Assembly (NCBI RefSeq): GCF_001528745.1
Contig: NZ_BCNS01000145.1
Coordinates: forward strand, 49,200 to 113,199
Reading direction: 5' to 3'
From: Marinobacterium profundum
Lineage (GTDB): Bacteria > Pseudomonadota > Gammaproteobacteria > Pseudomonadales > Balneatricaceae
Length of the DNA: 64,000 bases
The notes beneath the pieces were generated by a model. The model was not told the DNA's origin and made no database searches. It worked only from the letters and a program-made list of their open reading frames with translations. The translations under genes were made by a program, and so were the position numbers. Of this stretch, positions 39,001 through 47,582 are shown piece after piece. Position 1 is the first letter of the stretch. The number at the start of each line of letters is the position of its first letter.

Positions 39001-42000
39001 TGGTGTTCGAGCAAGATCACCTCAAAACGCTGCGTTTTGCCCTCTACCCCAAGGATGGCAGCTTTACCATCGAAAGCCGGGTGCGCCTGAGTGAAGACCC
39101 CTGGACCCTGCATGCTGTGGGGCGACTGAGCGGCGCGCCGGCCTTTGATGCCAAACAGCAGCTGAATCTGGCCCAGCTTAGGGAGCAGGCCGATGGCCGC
39201 CTTAGCGGCCAGCAGCATTACCGTCTGGCCGATGCTGTCGGGCTTGAGTATGGTCCTGCGTTCCAGGGCATCGCCGATGTCTGGACCCGGGATTTGTCCG
39301 CCTTGGCCCGGTTGACGCTGCCGCAATCCGTTGCGGCTCATTTGCCGGAGCACGTGCTGCATCCGGCGGTGCTGGACGCCTGCTTCCAGGTACTGGTGGG
39401 TATCTTTACCGCCAACAGTGGCGAGAGCCAGCATGCGGCCCTGATACCGGTGCGTATTGACCGCTTGCGGGTGTACGGTAACTGTCAGCAGGTCAGTCAT
39501 TTCAGCGCCCGAATTATCAAGCAGAGCCCGCGGTCGGTATTGGCCAGCTTTTGTCTCACCGATGATGCGGGCCGGGTTCTGGTCGAGGCTGAGGCCTGCC
39601 GTTTTCGCGGCGTGAACTTTACCCATGACCAGGGCTTGCCGGCGACCTATGATTACCGCCCCCGCTTGCTGCATCCTGTTGGCCCCGCGGCTCTGCCGTT
39701 GCCGGAAGTTGTTGCTGCGGCGGCGCGACTGCAACTTGAACCGCATCAGGCGGCACGGGCCAGTCACTTCGAAGAAGTTGAACCGCTGATCGGCATGATG
39801 GTTAGCGGTTTTGCCTACGAGTCACTGCGTGACCAGGCTGGTTGTAATGCATGGTTCAGCCTTGATGGCCTGATCGAACAGGCGGGCTTTAGCGCCAGCT
39901 ACCGCTCGGCGCTGGTGCGTTACCTGCATATTCTGGTCGAAGACGGTTTGGCCGAGCGTGAAGATAATCAATACCGGCTGCTGGTTGGCGACGAATGGCC
40001 CGTGGCGCAGCAGCTTTGGCTGGCGCTGCAGGGAGATTACCCCGCTTATCTTCCCGAGTTGTTACTGGCCGGTCGTTGTGGCTTGCATCTGACGCAGGTT
40101 CTCAAGGGGGAGCGTGCGGTTGCTGAATTACTGCACCCAGCCAAGAGCAGCCTGCAGGAACATCTGGCGGATTCAGCGCAGTCCGTGGCCGGTGTTCACC
40201 AGACCTTGAGTGAACTGTTGGCCCAGCTAGTCGCAGCCTGGCCGGCGAACCGACGCCTGCGCATACTGCACCTCGGTGGTGGCGCCGGCGCTCTGGCACG
40301 CAGGTTGATGGCGCTATTGCCGCAGGAGCGTACTGACTACCTGTTGGCGGATGCTGATGAGACATTGCTGGCCAGTGCCGAAGTTGAACTGGCGGCTTAT
40401 TCCTGCGTGGATTTTGCCTGTTTTGATATGAATGCCGGGCAGGATTTACTGGATGCCGTGGCTTCTCGCCGCTTCGATCTGGTATTGGCGGGACAGGGGC
40501 TGCACTGGGTTGATGATATTCCGACGGTGCTGTCGCAGTTGGGTCGGCTACTGGCTGACGATGGTCAGCTGCTGTTGCTGGAGCGCAATCAGGACCGCTT
40601 CAGCGACCTGACCCAGGGCTTGCTGCCAAACTGGTGGGACACAACAGACGCAGAGCGTCCGTTGTCGCGCCTGATGCCGGCTGAACACTGGGCCGAGCTG
40701 CTGCATGAAAGTGGCTTCGAACAGTTCGAAACATTGCGTGAGCCTGCGGCGAGCCGCACGGAAGGTAGTTACGTCTTGCTGGCGGCCAAGGCTCCCCAGG
40801 TTCCGGTGGAGCCGGTTCTGCCACAGCAGCAACGCTGGCTGCTGCTGGCCGATGACAAGGGTATGGCACAGGCGCTTGGCGAGGCTCTCACTGCATCCGG
40901 TCAGCGAGTCATGCTGGCGCGCCAAGGCACTGCCTATGACTTTGACGGTGACGACTTCCAGGTGGATCCGTTCTCAGTCGATAGCATGGAGCAGCTGCTC
41001 GATGCCGTTGCCGCCACAGGCGGCTGTGATCAGGTGGTACAGCTGATGGGGCTGGAGTCGGTCGATGCGATACCAGCTTCGCTGTTAAGTCTGCAGGACC
41101 TGCGCTGCGTGCCGGTGCTCAGCCTGGTCCAGGCACTTGAACGGGTAGCCTGGACTGCGCCACCGCACCTGACCCTGGTAACAACGGGCGCGGCGTTGTG
41201 CGCGGCCCCGGGCTCAGAGCGCTTTAGCGTGGTGCCGTCCCAGGCGCCTTTGTGGGGGCTGGGACGGGTACTGATGAATGAGCATCCAGAGCTCAATGCC
41301 CGCCTGGTCGATCTGGCGGGCGCAGACTTGGCGCCGCTGATGCCGGAGCTCGCACGGCTCCTGTTGTCGGACAGCCCGGAAGATGAGCTGTTGCTAAGTG
41401 CCCAGGCCTGTTATGGCCTGCGCCTGGAACCTCTGGCGTTGATGTCGGTGCCGCCGACAGAAACGACAGAAGTGAAACTGGATTTTGTTGAGCCAGGCCC
41501 GCTGAAAAACTTGAAATGGGTGCCCATGGCCTGCCTGGCACCGGGTGCGGGCGAGGTGGCGGTAAGGCCCATTGCCAGCGGTCTCAATTTCCGCGATGTA
41601 ATGTACGCCATGGGCTTGTTGGCCGATGAGGCGGTGGAGAATGGTTTTTCCGGCCCGACCCTGGGCATGGAGTTTGCCGGTGAAGTGATTGACGTGGGAC
41701 CGGGCGTTACTGAGTTCAAGGCCGGTGATCGCGTCATGGGGTTCGCACCATCCTGCTTTTCCTCCCGAGTGTTGACCCAGGCCTCGGCCCTGGCAGCGCT
41801 GCCCCAGGGGTGGAGCTGTGCCGAGGCGGCCACGGTGCCTACGGTCTTTGTTACCGCCTGGTATGCGTTGGATTATCTGGCCCGGGTACAGCCAGGGGAG
41901 CGAATCCTTATTCATGGTGCCGCGGGTGGCGTGGGTATAGCCGCGATTCAGATGGCCCGTTATCTGGGGGCCGAGGTGTTCGCTACCGCGGGCTCCGACG

Positions 42001-43733
42001 AGAAACGCGACTTCCTGCGCCTGATGGGCGTGGATCACATACTGGACTCACGCAGTCTGGCCTACGCTGATCAGATCATGCAGCTGACCGCCGGTGAGGG
42101 CATCGATGTGGTGCTTAACTCACTGGCCGGTGAGGCGATCACTAAAAACCTGGCCATTCTGCGTCCGTTTGGGCGCTTTATGGAGCTGGGCAAACGCGAC
42201 TTTTACGAGAACAGCAAGATGGGGCTGAGGCCCTTCCGTAACAACATTACCTATTACGGAATCGATGCCGATCAGTTGATGGTAGAGCGCCCAGAACTGA
42301 GCGCTCGGCTGTTCCGCGAGGTGATGGAACGCTTCGACGAAGGCGTGCTGCGCACTCTGCCACACCGGGTATTCCCGGCCGCGCGGGCCAGTGATGCCTT
42401 TCGCTACATGCAGCAGTCCAAGCAGATTGGCAAGATTGTTATTGGATTTGAGCAGCCACCGCGTGTTGCGGAGCAGCCTGAGCGGGTGATACCCGCATTG
42501 ACACTGGACGCCGATGGCTGCTTCTTGGTGACCGGCGGCCTTAGCGGCTTTGGTCTGCGCTCTGCCTGCTGGCTGGCGGAACAGGGCGCCCGTCATTTGG
42601 TGCTGATGGGTCGCAGCGGTGTTCAGACCGAAGAGGCCGCTACGGCGATTGCCAAACTTGAAGCCCAGGGTGTGCGGGTGTCCGTTGAGGCTGTTGATGT
42701 GACCGATCGAGCGGCGCTGCAAGGCCTGTTCGCCGATTTCGGCACCCGTCTGCCGGCGCTTAAAGGGGTCATTCATGCGGCAGTGGTGTTCGACGACGGT
42801 CTGCTGCGCAACCTCAATCAGCAGCGCCTGGAGCGAGTGCTGGCTCCCAAGCTGCTGGGGGCGCTTAATCTGCATGAGCTGACCAAGACGCTGGAGCTGG
42901 ATTTCTTCGTGCTCTACTCGTCTGTGACAACCTTCTTCGGCAATCCAGGGCAGGCCAACTACGTGGCTGCCAATGCCTATCTTGAGGCGCTGGTGCGCAA
43001 ACGCCGTGCCGAGGGTCTGAGCGGTCTCTATGTGGCCTGGGGGGCGATTGACGATGTTGGCTTCCTGGCGCGCAACGAAGCCATCAAGCAGGCGCTGCAG
43101 TCACGCATGGGCAGTGAGGCACTAACGTCGACTCAGGCGCTGGCGATGTTGCAGTTATTGCTGGCCCGCGGTTGCGCTGGCGCCGCAGTAATGGACTTCA
43201 GCTGGCGTGACATGCAGCGGCTGATGCCGTCGGCCCAGTCCCCCAAATTTGATGTACTGCGTCGGCTTGATGCCCGCCACGGCGATGATGATGAAGACAG
43301 CGATGATATCCGCAGCCTGATTATCGGTATGGCACCCGAGGAAGTTGCAGCGCTGGTCAGCGGTTTGCTGTGCGATGAGATCGCCCAGATCCTGCGTCTG
43401 CCAGCGGAGAAAATCGATATTACCCAATCGGTGCTGGATCTGGGTATGGATTCACTGATGGGGGTTGAGCTGGCGCTGGCCATCGAGGGCCGCTTTGGTG
43501 TGAGCCTGCCGGCGATGGTTCTGTCCCAGGGGCCAACGGTACAGCGCCTGACGGAACGTATCGTCACGCAGCTGTGTCATGAGGACAGAGAGCAAGACGA
43601 TACCGGCCAGAATGCGACCCAGCAGGTCGCACAGGTGGCGGCCCGTCACGCCGAGTCTTTCTCGGCGGAAGAGACGCAGCGCATCGCCAGTGCACTGGAA
43701 AGTGCGCCTGGCACCCTGAGGCTGGTTGAATGA
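36078..43733 (+). CDS. Fully reducing type I polyketide/fatty-acid synthase (RkpA-like)
   Basis: This is a 2551-residue cytoplasmic iterative synthase starting at TTG. Order: KS (about 5-430, Cys177 in 'DTACSSSL', 'EAHGTGTSVGDP'), AT (about 530-850, Ser627 in 'GHSVGE'), DH (about 905-1195, His929 in 'DHVVGTAAVMP', Asp1100), and a methyltransferase-like domain (about 1270-1570, 'ILHLGGGAGA' at 1396). ER follows (about 1800-2110, 'IHGAAGGVG'), then KR (about 2145-2350, 'VTGGLSGFG', Tyr2295) and ACP (about 2400-2490, Ser2459 in 'LGMDSLMG'). There is no thioesterase, so chain release needs a partner; the overlapping next gene is an alpha-oxoamine synthase. The usual acidic residue of the methyltransferase SAM motif is His, so that domain may be inactive. 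Rhizobial RkpA has this role in K-antigen formation. Confidence 0.92.
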   Translation: MRRTKENIAIVGMAFRLPGDQSNSDEFWQALKDGKDLVGEIDDSRWGKDAYHHPRKSEAGKSYTWAAGVLSRIEEFDADFFGISPREACQMDPQQRLLLELSWEALENGAQNPGRLAGSDCAVYVGIAGTDYSYRRIDDPSVADSYTMTGSTASIASNRISYVFDLHGPSMSVDTACSSSLVALDQACRSLWEGEATSALVGGVNMLLHPFPFIGFSRASMLSPDGRCKTFDASGNGYVRSEGCAVFYLKPLSAAERDGDPIHAVILNTGVNSDGRTNGITVPNADAQARLLRKVYDEINLSPLDLTYLEAHGTGTSVGDPLETKALSQALAMARGDGNPLPIGSVKSNVGHLETASGMAGMIKVINCLQQRALVPTVHLKTPNPNIDFVNWNLAPVTEYTAIEGDQRLIMGLNSFGFGGANAHAVLAEYRGQAGAGSPGAKNRDSEALPPLLLSARNDAALMAQAGQMAQWLADPAQSYYDLAWTQASRRQLLPRGLAVQGQSLEQIRHGLERYAAGETDSGLFTAENLGQDLPVALVFSGNGSQWVGMGRQLIQAEPLFGEAIDEVDALLRSYTDLSIRQLFQSEEDADYASTEVAQPALFALQVGLTRCLQAQGINAAAVLGHSVGEISAAWASGALSLADAVRVIFERSAAQGTTRGQGRMAAASMSADAIAALIAELQLSDQVEIAGINSPAAVTLAGSLAALETLGAVMEQQNLFFRILDLDYAFHSSLMNPVRERVMQRLADLAPCQATIPFISTVSGGELDGTRLGAAYWWDNIRKPVQFGAAIETLIQRGVRLFLDVGPHPIMRGYIGDCLKVHDLSGGVIPTLKRKSDDLSSLQTAVFSAWLGGARVDLSRHFPLDGALVRPPAYPWQRERHWYETTSEGYNLVNRPLEHPLLGYRIKPGEPVWENALDTQLVPYLADHVVGTAAVMPAAGYVEMALAAGRTWFGTVEEPADKFEIQGLEIRAPLVFEQDHLKTLRFALYPKDGSFTIESRVRLSEDPWTLHAVGRLSGAPAFDAKQQLNLAQLREQADGRLSGQQHYRLADAVGLEYGPAFQGIADVWTRDLSALARLTLPQSVAAHLPEHVLHPAVLDACFQVLVGIFTANSGESQHAALIPVRIDRLRVYGNCQQVSHFSARIIKQSPRSVLASFCLTDDAGRVLVEAEACRFRGVNFTHDQGLPATYDYRPRLLHPVGPAALPLPEVVAAAARLQLEPHQAARASHFEEVEPLIGMMVSGFAYESLRDQAGCNAWFSLDGLIEQAGFSASYRSALVRYLHILVEDGLAEREDNQYRLLVGDEWPVAQQLWLALQGDYPAYLPELLLAGRCGLHLTQVLKGERAVAELLHPAKSSLQEHLADSAQSVAGVHQTLSELLAQLVAAWPANRRLRILHLGGGAGALARRLMALLPQERTDYLLADADETLLASAEVELAAYSCVDFACFDMNAGQDLLDAVASRRFDLVLAGQGLHWVDDIPTVLSQLGRLLADDGQLLLLERNQDRFSDLTQGLLPNWWDTTDAERPLSRLMPAEHWAELLHESGFEQFETLREPAASRTEGSYVLLAAKAPQVPVEPVLPQQQRWLLLADDKGMAQALGEALTASGQRVMLARQGTAYDFDGDDFQVDPFSVDSMEQLLDAVAATGGCDQVVQLMGLESVDAIPASLLSLQDLRCVPVLSLVQALERVAWTAPPHLTLVTTGAALCAAPGSERFSVVPSQAPLWGLGRVLMNEHPELNARLVDLAGADLAPLMPELARLLLSDSPEDELLLSAQACYGLRLEPLALMSVPPTETTEVKLDFVEPGPLKNLKWVPMACLAPGAGEVAVRPIASGLNFRDVMYAMGLLADEAVENGFSGPTLGMEFAGEVIDVGPGVTEFKAGDRVMGFAPSCFSSRVLTQASALAALPQGWSCAEAATVPTVFVTAWYALDYLARVQPGERILIHGAAGGVGIAAIQMARYLGAEVFATAGSDEKRDFLRLMGVDHILDSRSLAYADQIMQLTAGEGIDVVLNSLAGEAITKNLAILRPFGRFMELGKRDFYENSKMGLRPFRNNITYYGIDADQLMVERPELSARLFREVMERFDEGVLRTLPHRVFPAARASDAFRYMQQSKQIGKIVIGFEQPPRVAEQPERVIPALTLDADGCFLVTGGLSGFGLRSACWLAEQGARHLVLMGRSGVQTEEAATAIAKLEAQGVRVSVEAVDVTDRAALQGLFADFGTRLPALKGVIHAAVVFDDGLLRNLNQQRLERVLAPKLLGALNLHELTKTLELDFFVLYSSVTTFFGNPGQANYVAANAYLEALVRKRRAEGLSGLYVAWGAIDDVGFLARNEAIKQALQSRMGSEALTSTQALAMLQLLLARGCAGAAVMDFSWRDMQRLMPSAQSPKFDVLRRLDARHGDDDEDSDDIRSLIIGMAPEEVAALVSGLLCDEIAQILRLPAEKIDITQSVLDLGMDSLMGVELALAIEGRFGVSLPAMVLSQGPTVQRLTERIVTQLCHEDREQDDTGQNATQQVAQVAARHAESFSAEETQRIASALESAPGTLRLVE

Positions 43734-45091
43734 ACAAACTCAACAAGGGTCTCTTCGGCCTTACCGGCAAGGCCAAGGAAAGCCTGATCCAGAAAGCGCT
43801 CGACAAGCGCAGCGCACGTGAGCCTGAAGCCCAAGCGTCGCACCGGGCGTCGCACCGGGCGTCGCCCGGTTCGCGTCGGCCAGTGTCCGATGATCTGTGC
43901 CGATTTGACAAGCTGCCGGGCTACAGAGAGCTGATGGTACAGCGACTGGCGGCGGAACAGCTCAATATCAGTAATCCGTTTTTTCGCCTGCACGAAGGTA
44001 CCGCGACGGCAACATCAGTCATTGACGGTCAGCAGTGCATCAACTTTTCGAGTTACAACTACCTTGATCTCAGTGGTCATCCGCGCGTGTCGCAGGCAGC
44101 CAAGGACGCTATAGACCAGTACGGCACCTCGGTTTCAGCCAGTCGTCCGGTGTCCGGTGAGCGGCCGGTACAGCAGGCACTGGAAAGTGCGCTGGCAACC
44201 CTGCACGGCACCGAGGACGCGGTTGTATTCGTCAGTGGTCACGCCACCAACGTCACCAGCATAGGTTATTTGTTTGGTGCCAAGGATCTGGTTCTGCACG
44301 ATGCGCTGATTCACAACAGCGTACTGCAGGGTATCCAGCTGTCCGGGGCTTTCCGGTTGTCTTTTCCGCACAACGACTGGCAGGCGCTCGGGCGCATTCT
44401 GGAACAGCGACGCCATGAGTTTGAGCGCGTGCTGATCGTGGTGGAAGGCATCTATAGCATGGATGGCGATCATCCGGACTTGCCCAGGTTCATTGAATTG
44501 AAGAAGCGTCACCGGGCATTTTTGATGGTGGATGAGGCACATTCCATTGGCGTTATGGGTGAGCGGGGGCGGGGCATTGCCGAGCACTATGACGTTGCCG
44601 GTTCGGACGTTGATATCTGGATGGGAACCCTGAGCAAGTCCATGGCTGGCTGTGGCGGTTACATTGCCGGTGAGCAGGCGCTAGTCGATCATCTCAAGTT
44701 TTCCGCGCCAGGTTTTCTCTATAGTGTCGGTATGCCGGCTCCCATGGCGGCGGCCTCGCTTGAGGCCATCCGCGTGATGGAGGAAGAACCGCAACGTGTG
44801 CGACAGCTGCGTGATCGCAGTCGGTATTTCCTGGCCCGCGCCCGGGAGCGGGGGCTGGATACGGGCCTTAGCTGCGGCTACTCGGTGGTGCCTCTGCTCT
44901 GCGGCAGCTCGATCAAGGCGGTGCGCCTGTCCAATCTGCTGCTGGATCGGGGCATAAATGTGCAGCCCATTGTTTATCCCGCGGTTGAAGAAAAACTCGC
45001 TCGGCTGCGCTTTTTCATCAGCTGCGCTCACACCGAAGCCCAGATCGACACTACTCTTGCCGCCATCAGCGATGCCCTGAGTCAGCTGTGA
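43730..45091 (+). CDS. Alpha-oxoamine synthase (AONS/RkpG-like), PLP enzyme
   Basis: This is a 453-residue PLP enzyme whose start overlaps the synthase stop (ATGA). It belongs to the family of 8-amino-7-oxononanoate synthase and serine palmitoyltransferase, which condense an acyl thioester with an amino acid and release CO2. 'FSSYNYLDLSGHPRV', 'VDEAHSIGVMGERGRG' (cofactor Asp/His) and Lys303 in 'GTLSKSMAGCGGY' (Schiff base) are present. The N-terminal 75 residues are an extra basic stretch not seen in BioF. It probably offloads the acyl chain from the upstream ACP as an aminoketone, as Fum8-type enzymes do for polyketides; amino-acid choice unknown. It matches rhizobial RkpG by position and type. 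Confidence 0.88.
   Translation: MNKLNKGLFGLTGKAKESLIQKALDKRSAREPEAQASHRASHRASPGSRRPVSDDLCRFDKLPGYRELMVQRLAAEQLNISNPFFRLHEGTATATSVIDGQQCINFSSYNYLDLSGHPRVSQAAKDAIDQYGTSVSASRPVSGERPVQQALESALATLHGTEDAVVFVSGHATNVTSIGYLFGAKDLVLHDALIHNSVLQGIQLSGAFRLSFPHNDWQALGRILEQRRHEFERVLIVVEGIYSMDGDHPDLPRFIELKKRHRAFLMVDEAHSIGVMGERGRGIAEHYDVAGSDVDIWMGTLSKSMAGCGGYIAGEQALVDHLKFSAPGFLYSVGMPAPMAAASLEAIRVMEEEPQRVRQLRDRSRYFLARARERGLDTGLSCGYSVVPLLCGSSIKAVRLSNLLLDRGINVQPIVYPAVEEKLARLRFFISCAHTEAQIDTTLAAISDALSQL
43835..43870 (+). repeat. Three 12-base tandem repeats inside the oxoamine synthase gene
   Basis: GCGTCGCACCGG occurs at 43835-43846 and 43847-43858, with a diverged third copy at 43859-43870. It encodes a basic 'ASHRASHRASPG' linker between the N-terminal extension and the catalytic fold. 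The unit is a multiple of three, so copy-number change would keep frame. Confidence 0.8.
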
Positions 45092-45189
45092 TGCTGACGC
45101 GATGCGTATGGAAGTGCCGGTGGTACCTGTACTGTCAATTCCAGCCGGGTGCAATCCCGCAGCGGCTTTGCGCTGGGTGATCTGAGCGG

Positions 45190-45975
45190 ATGAAACACCG
45201 GCTGATCCTGTGTACCCACTCGAGCCTTTACTCCAGTCTGGTACTGGAGGCGCTACTGCAGGCACCTGGACTTGAGGTGGTGGGTATCGTCAATTCCACC
45301 CGGATGCTGTCCCGCAATGGCGCTGCGCTAACTGATGTCCAACGTCTGCTGCAGCGCTCGGGTCTGCGTTATGCACTGCATCTGCTTCTGGCGACCTCGG
45401 GCTTTGAACTACTGGCGCCCAGGCGTCGCCTGCATGCCAGGGCCCAAGCCCTGGGCATACCTCTGCTTGATACAAGGGATATTAATGCTGCCGGTGCGGT
45501 GAGCTTTATTCGTAGCCTTGATCCCGATGTCTGTCTTTCTGCCTATTTCAATCAGATTGTGGCAGAGCCTCTGTTGGACTTGCCCCGGCTGGGGTGCATC
45601 AATATCCATCCGTCGATTTTGCCGCATAACCGGGGTGTTGATCCTCTGTTTCATGCCCGACTGCGAGCTGAGGCGACAATGGGTGTTACGGTGCATCGGC
45701 TGGATGCTCAGCTCGATACCGGCCGCGTATTGGCACAGCAGTGCGTCGTACTAAACCCAAACGATAGTCTGATGGCAGGTTATGTCAGTTTGTTTTCCTG
45801 CGGTGTGGCGCTGGCGATCAGGGTTCTTGCGACGCTGGATGATAACCAGAGCGGCAAGCGGCAGCCGGAGGGGGGCAATTATGACGGCTGGCCCCTGGCG
45901 GCGGATGTGGCAAGGGTCACCGGCGTGCTGGGTCTGGGGGACTATCTGAAACTTGTGCGAGGGCGGTCAAGATAG
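45190..45975 (+). CDS. N10-formyltetrahydrofolate-dependent formyltransferase
   Basis: This 261-residue cytoplasmic enzyme has the formyltransferase triad in the spacing of methionyl-tRNA formyltransferase: Asn138 and His140 in 'CINIHPSILPHNRGVDP', and Asp176 in 'VHRLDAQLDTGRV' (N+2, H+36). It is shorter than Fmt (about 315) and lacks its tRNA-binding C-terminal domain; it more resembles sugar or amine formyltransferases. It follows the oxoamine synthase after a 98-base gap on the same strand, so an N-formylated lipid amine is a natural product candidate, though an amino sugar is also possible. GAGCGG precedes the ATG. Confidence 0.85.
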   Translation: MKHRLILCTHSSLYSSLVLEALLQAPGLEVVGIVNSTRMLSRNGAALTDVQRLLQRSGLRYALHLLLATSGFELLAPRRRLHARAQALGIPLLDTRDINAAGAVSFIRSLDPDVCLSAYFNQIVAEPLLDLPRLGCINIHPSILPHNRGVDPLFHARLRAEATMGVTVHRLDAQLDTGRVLAQQCVVLNPNDSLMAGYVSLFSCGVALAIRVLATLDDNQSGKRQPEGGNYDGWPLAADVARVTGVLGLGDYLKLVRGRSR

Positions 45976-46062
45976 CGTCAGGCTGTTTCGCTTTGCCCAT
46001 TGCCATTCTGGCTAAATGTAGCGGGTTAACCTGGTTGGCGGCTGTTCAGCATTTGAGTGGCA

Positions 46063-47559
46063 CTAAGTTTTCGGACTCTCTGTGGTGCCGAGCAAGTGGT
46101 CCGGCAGTACTTCGACACAGATATCTTTCGCTGTAGTGGGTGAGGCGGTAGCACTGTTTGCCGACCAGATCAGGTAGTCGGTAGAGGGGTCTTCATAGTT
46201 GCGTGTCTGGTAGATATCCGGCATGCCCGGCACATGATCACCGTACCAGGCGAGTACTGCGGCTGGATCTTCGTCTGTAAGGTAGCGGCTGAGCTGATCC
46301 AGCATCTGATCAGCATTGTTGAGATGACGCAGGTAGACCGCCAAGTTGTCGTCTGCTGCCGTAGTCGGCTGGCTGAAAAAGGCATTACGCTCGTCTGCTG
46401 TGATGCTCTCCAGATGCAGCGGACCATGGTTCTCCATGGTGATGGCAAATATAAACAGGGGCTGAGTCGAGCTCGACAGCTCACTGATAATACGCTCGCA
46501 GACAGCGGCATCTGAGGTGTAGGGGCCCGTGCGATCGGTGCTAGCAAAGCTGCGAATATCAATAAACTCATCGAACCCCAGCTCAGGGTAAATACGATGA
46601 CGTGCGAAAAACTCCGCCGGGTAGGGATGGATGCAGATGCAGCGATATCCTTGCTGTTTCAGGTTTGCCGCCAGGGATCCCGCTCCGGAAATTTGCACTT
46701 TGCCCTGAAAGTAACGCAAGGGGTCAAATCGACCGAAACCGAGCGCAGAGTTGGCCTGCCCCGTGAGAAAGGCGAACTCGCTGCGCATCGTGTAGGCGCC
46801 CCATGCCGGTACTTGCAGGCGGCCGAATGCCTGTGACTGGGCGCACAGGCGATCAAAGTGCTGCAATACATTTGGGCGGATATTGTTATCCAGGCGTCTG
46901 GCATCGAAAAAGGATTCGCTCTGGATAGCGATCAGGTTCGGTCGTGAAGACGGTGCTACAAAGGTACGCGGCTCGAGTTCTGGCATTTGGCTGGCCTGGC
47001 TGGCGTAGATAGCAAGGGTCGGCAGCAGGCCGTAGCGGGCTGTGTCGTGATTCGCGTCCAGGGTCACAGGTCGGTGGGCTGCGAGCTTCAGTAGCAATGG
47101 AATGAGCAGCGCAGCCAGCAGTAAGGCGGCAAGGCCATCAAGCCAGGCTGACTGGGCAAACAGGGCGCTGGGTGGCTCATACAGGGTCGCAATAGTGATG
47201 CTGCCAATGATGGCTACGGCGCCCCCAATGGCGGGAGCTGCGCCAATGAACGGAAGATAAAGGCGTGGAAAGCGAATGGCCTGGGAATAGAGCGCCAAAT
47301 CTGCGAATACCAGAGCTTCACGTAAAAATCGGTACTTGGCATTGTTGACGATGATGAAAATTAGCTGGACACAGAGTGCGCACAGCAGGGAGAAATAGAA
47401 ACGTCGTGTCAGGCCGTAGGCCGTAAGAAATAACGTAAACATGATCAGCAGGTGCAGTGCTATTGCGCCAAGGCCCGAGCTGGCAGGTTTGCGCAGTCGC
47501 TCAAGCTGGACTGTTCCAAGCGCCGTTATCATCAGCAAAACAAGTTGGGTAAACGTCAT
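46063..47559 (-). CDS. LtaS-like membrane phosphotransferase of the sulfatase superfamily
   Basis: This 498-residue inner-membrane protein has about five transmembrane segments in residues 1-165, then an extracytoplasmic alkaline-phosphatase-fold domain. Metal and catalytic elements are visible: 'LIAIQSESFFDAR' (metal Glu), 'VPAWGAYTMRSEFAFLTG' (nucleophile Thr) and 'WYGDHVPGMPDIY' (Asp-His metal pair). Lipoteichoic-acid synthases and related enzymes (OpgB, phosphoethanolamine transferases) move phosphoglycerol or phosphoethanolamine from a phospholipid to an acceptor at the periplasmic face. It is the last gene of the minus-strand kpsS-like/SDR set (23 bases from the SDR), and convergent with the formyltransferase. 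A true sulfatase is less likely because no formylglycine C/S-x-P-x-R motif is present. Confidence 0.82.
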   Translation of the reverse strand: MTFTQLVLLMITALGTVQLERLRKPASSGLGAIALHLLIMFTLFLTAYGLTRRFYFSLLCALCVQLIFIIVNNAKYRFLREALVFADLALYSQAIRFPRLYLPFIGAAPAIGGAVAIIGSITIATLYEPPSALFAQSAWLDGLAALLLAALLIPLLLKLAAHRPVTLDANHDTARYGLLPTLAIYASQASQMPELEPRTFVAPSSRPNLIAIQSESFFDARRLDNNIRPNVLQHFDRLCAQSQAFGRLQVPAWGAYTMRSEFAFLTGQANSALGFGRFDPLRYFQGKVQISGAGSLAANLKQQGYRCICIHPYPAEFFARHRIYPELGFDEFIDIRSFASTDRTGPYTSDAAVCERIISELSSSTQPLFIFAITMENHGPLHLESITADERNAFFSQPTTAADDNLAVYLRHLNNADQMLDQLSRYLTDEDPAAVLAWYGDHVPGMPDIYQTRNYEDPSTDYLIWSANSATASPTTAKDICVEVLPDHLLGTTESPKT

Positions 47560-47582
47560 GATCAGTGCGGGCTCTTGGCGTA

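Noticed and set aside
45110..45189. A CGGGTGCAATCCCG stem that recalls part of a cobalamin riboswitch
   Set aside because: Only one short stem fits; the B12-box context and other helices are absent, and the next gene is a formyltransferase with no B12 link.
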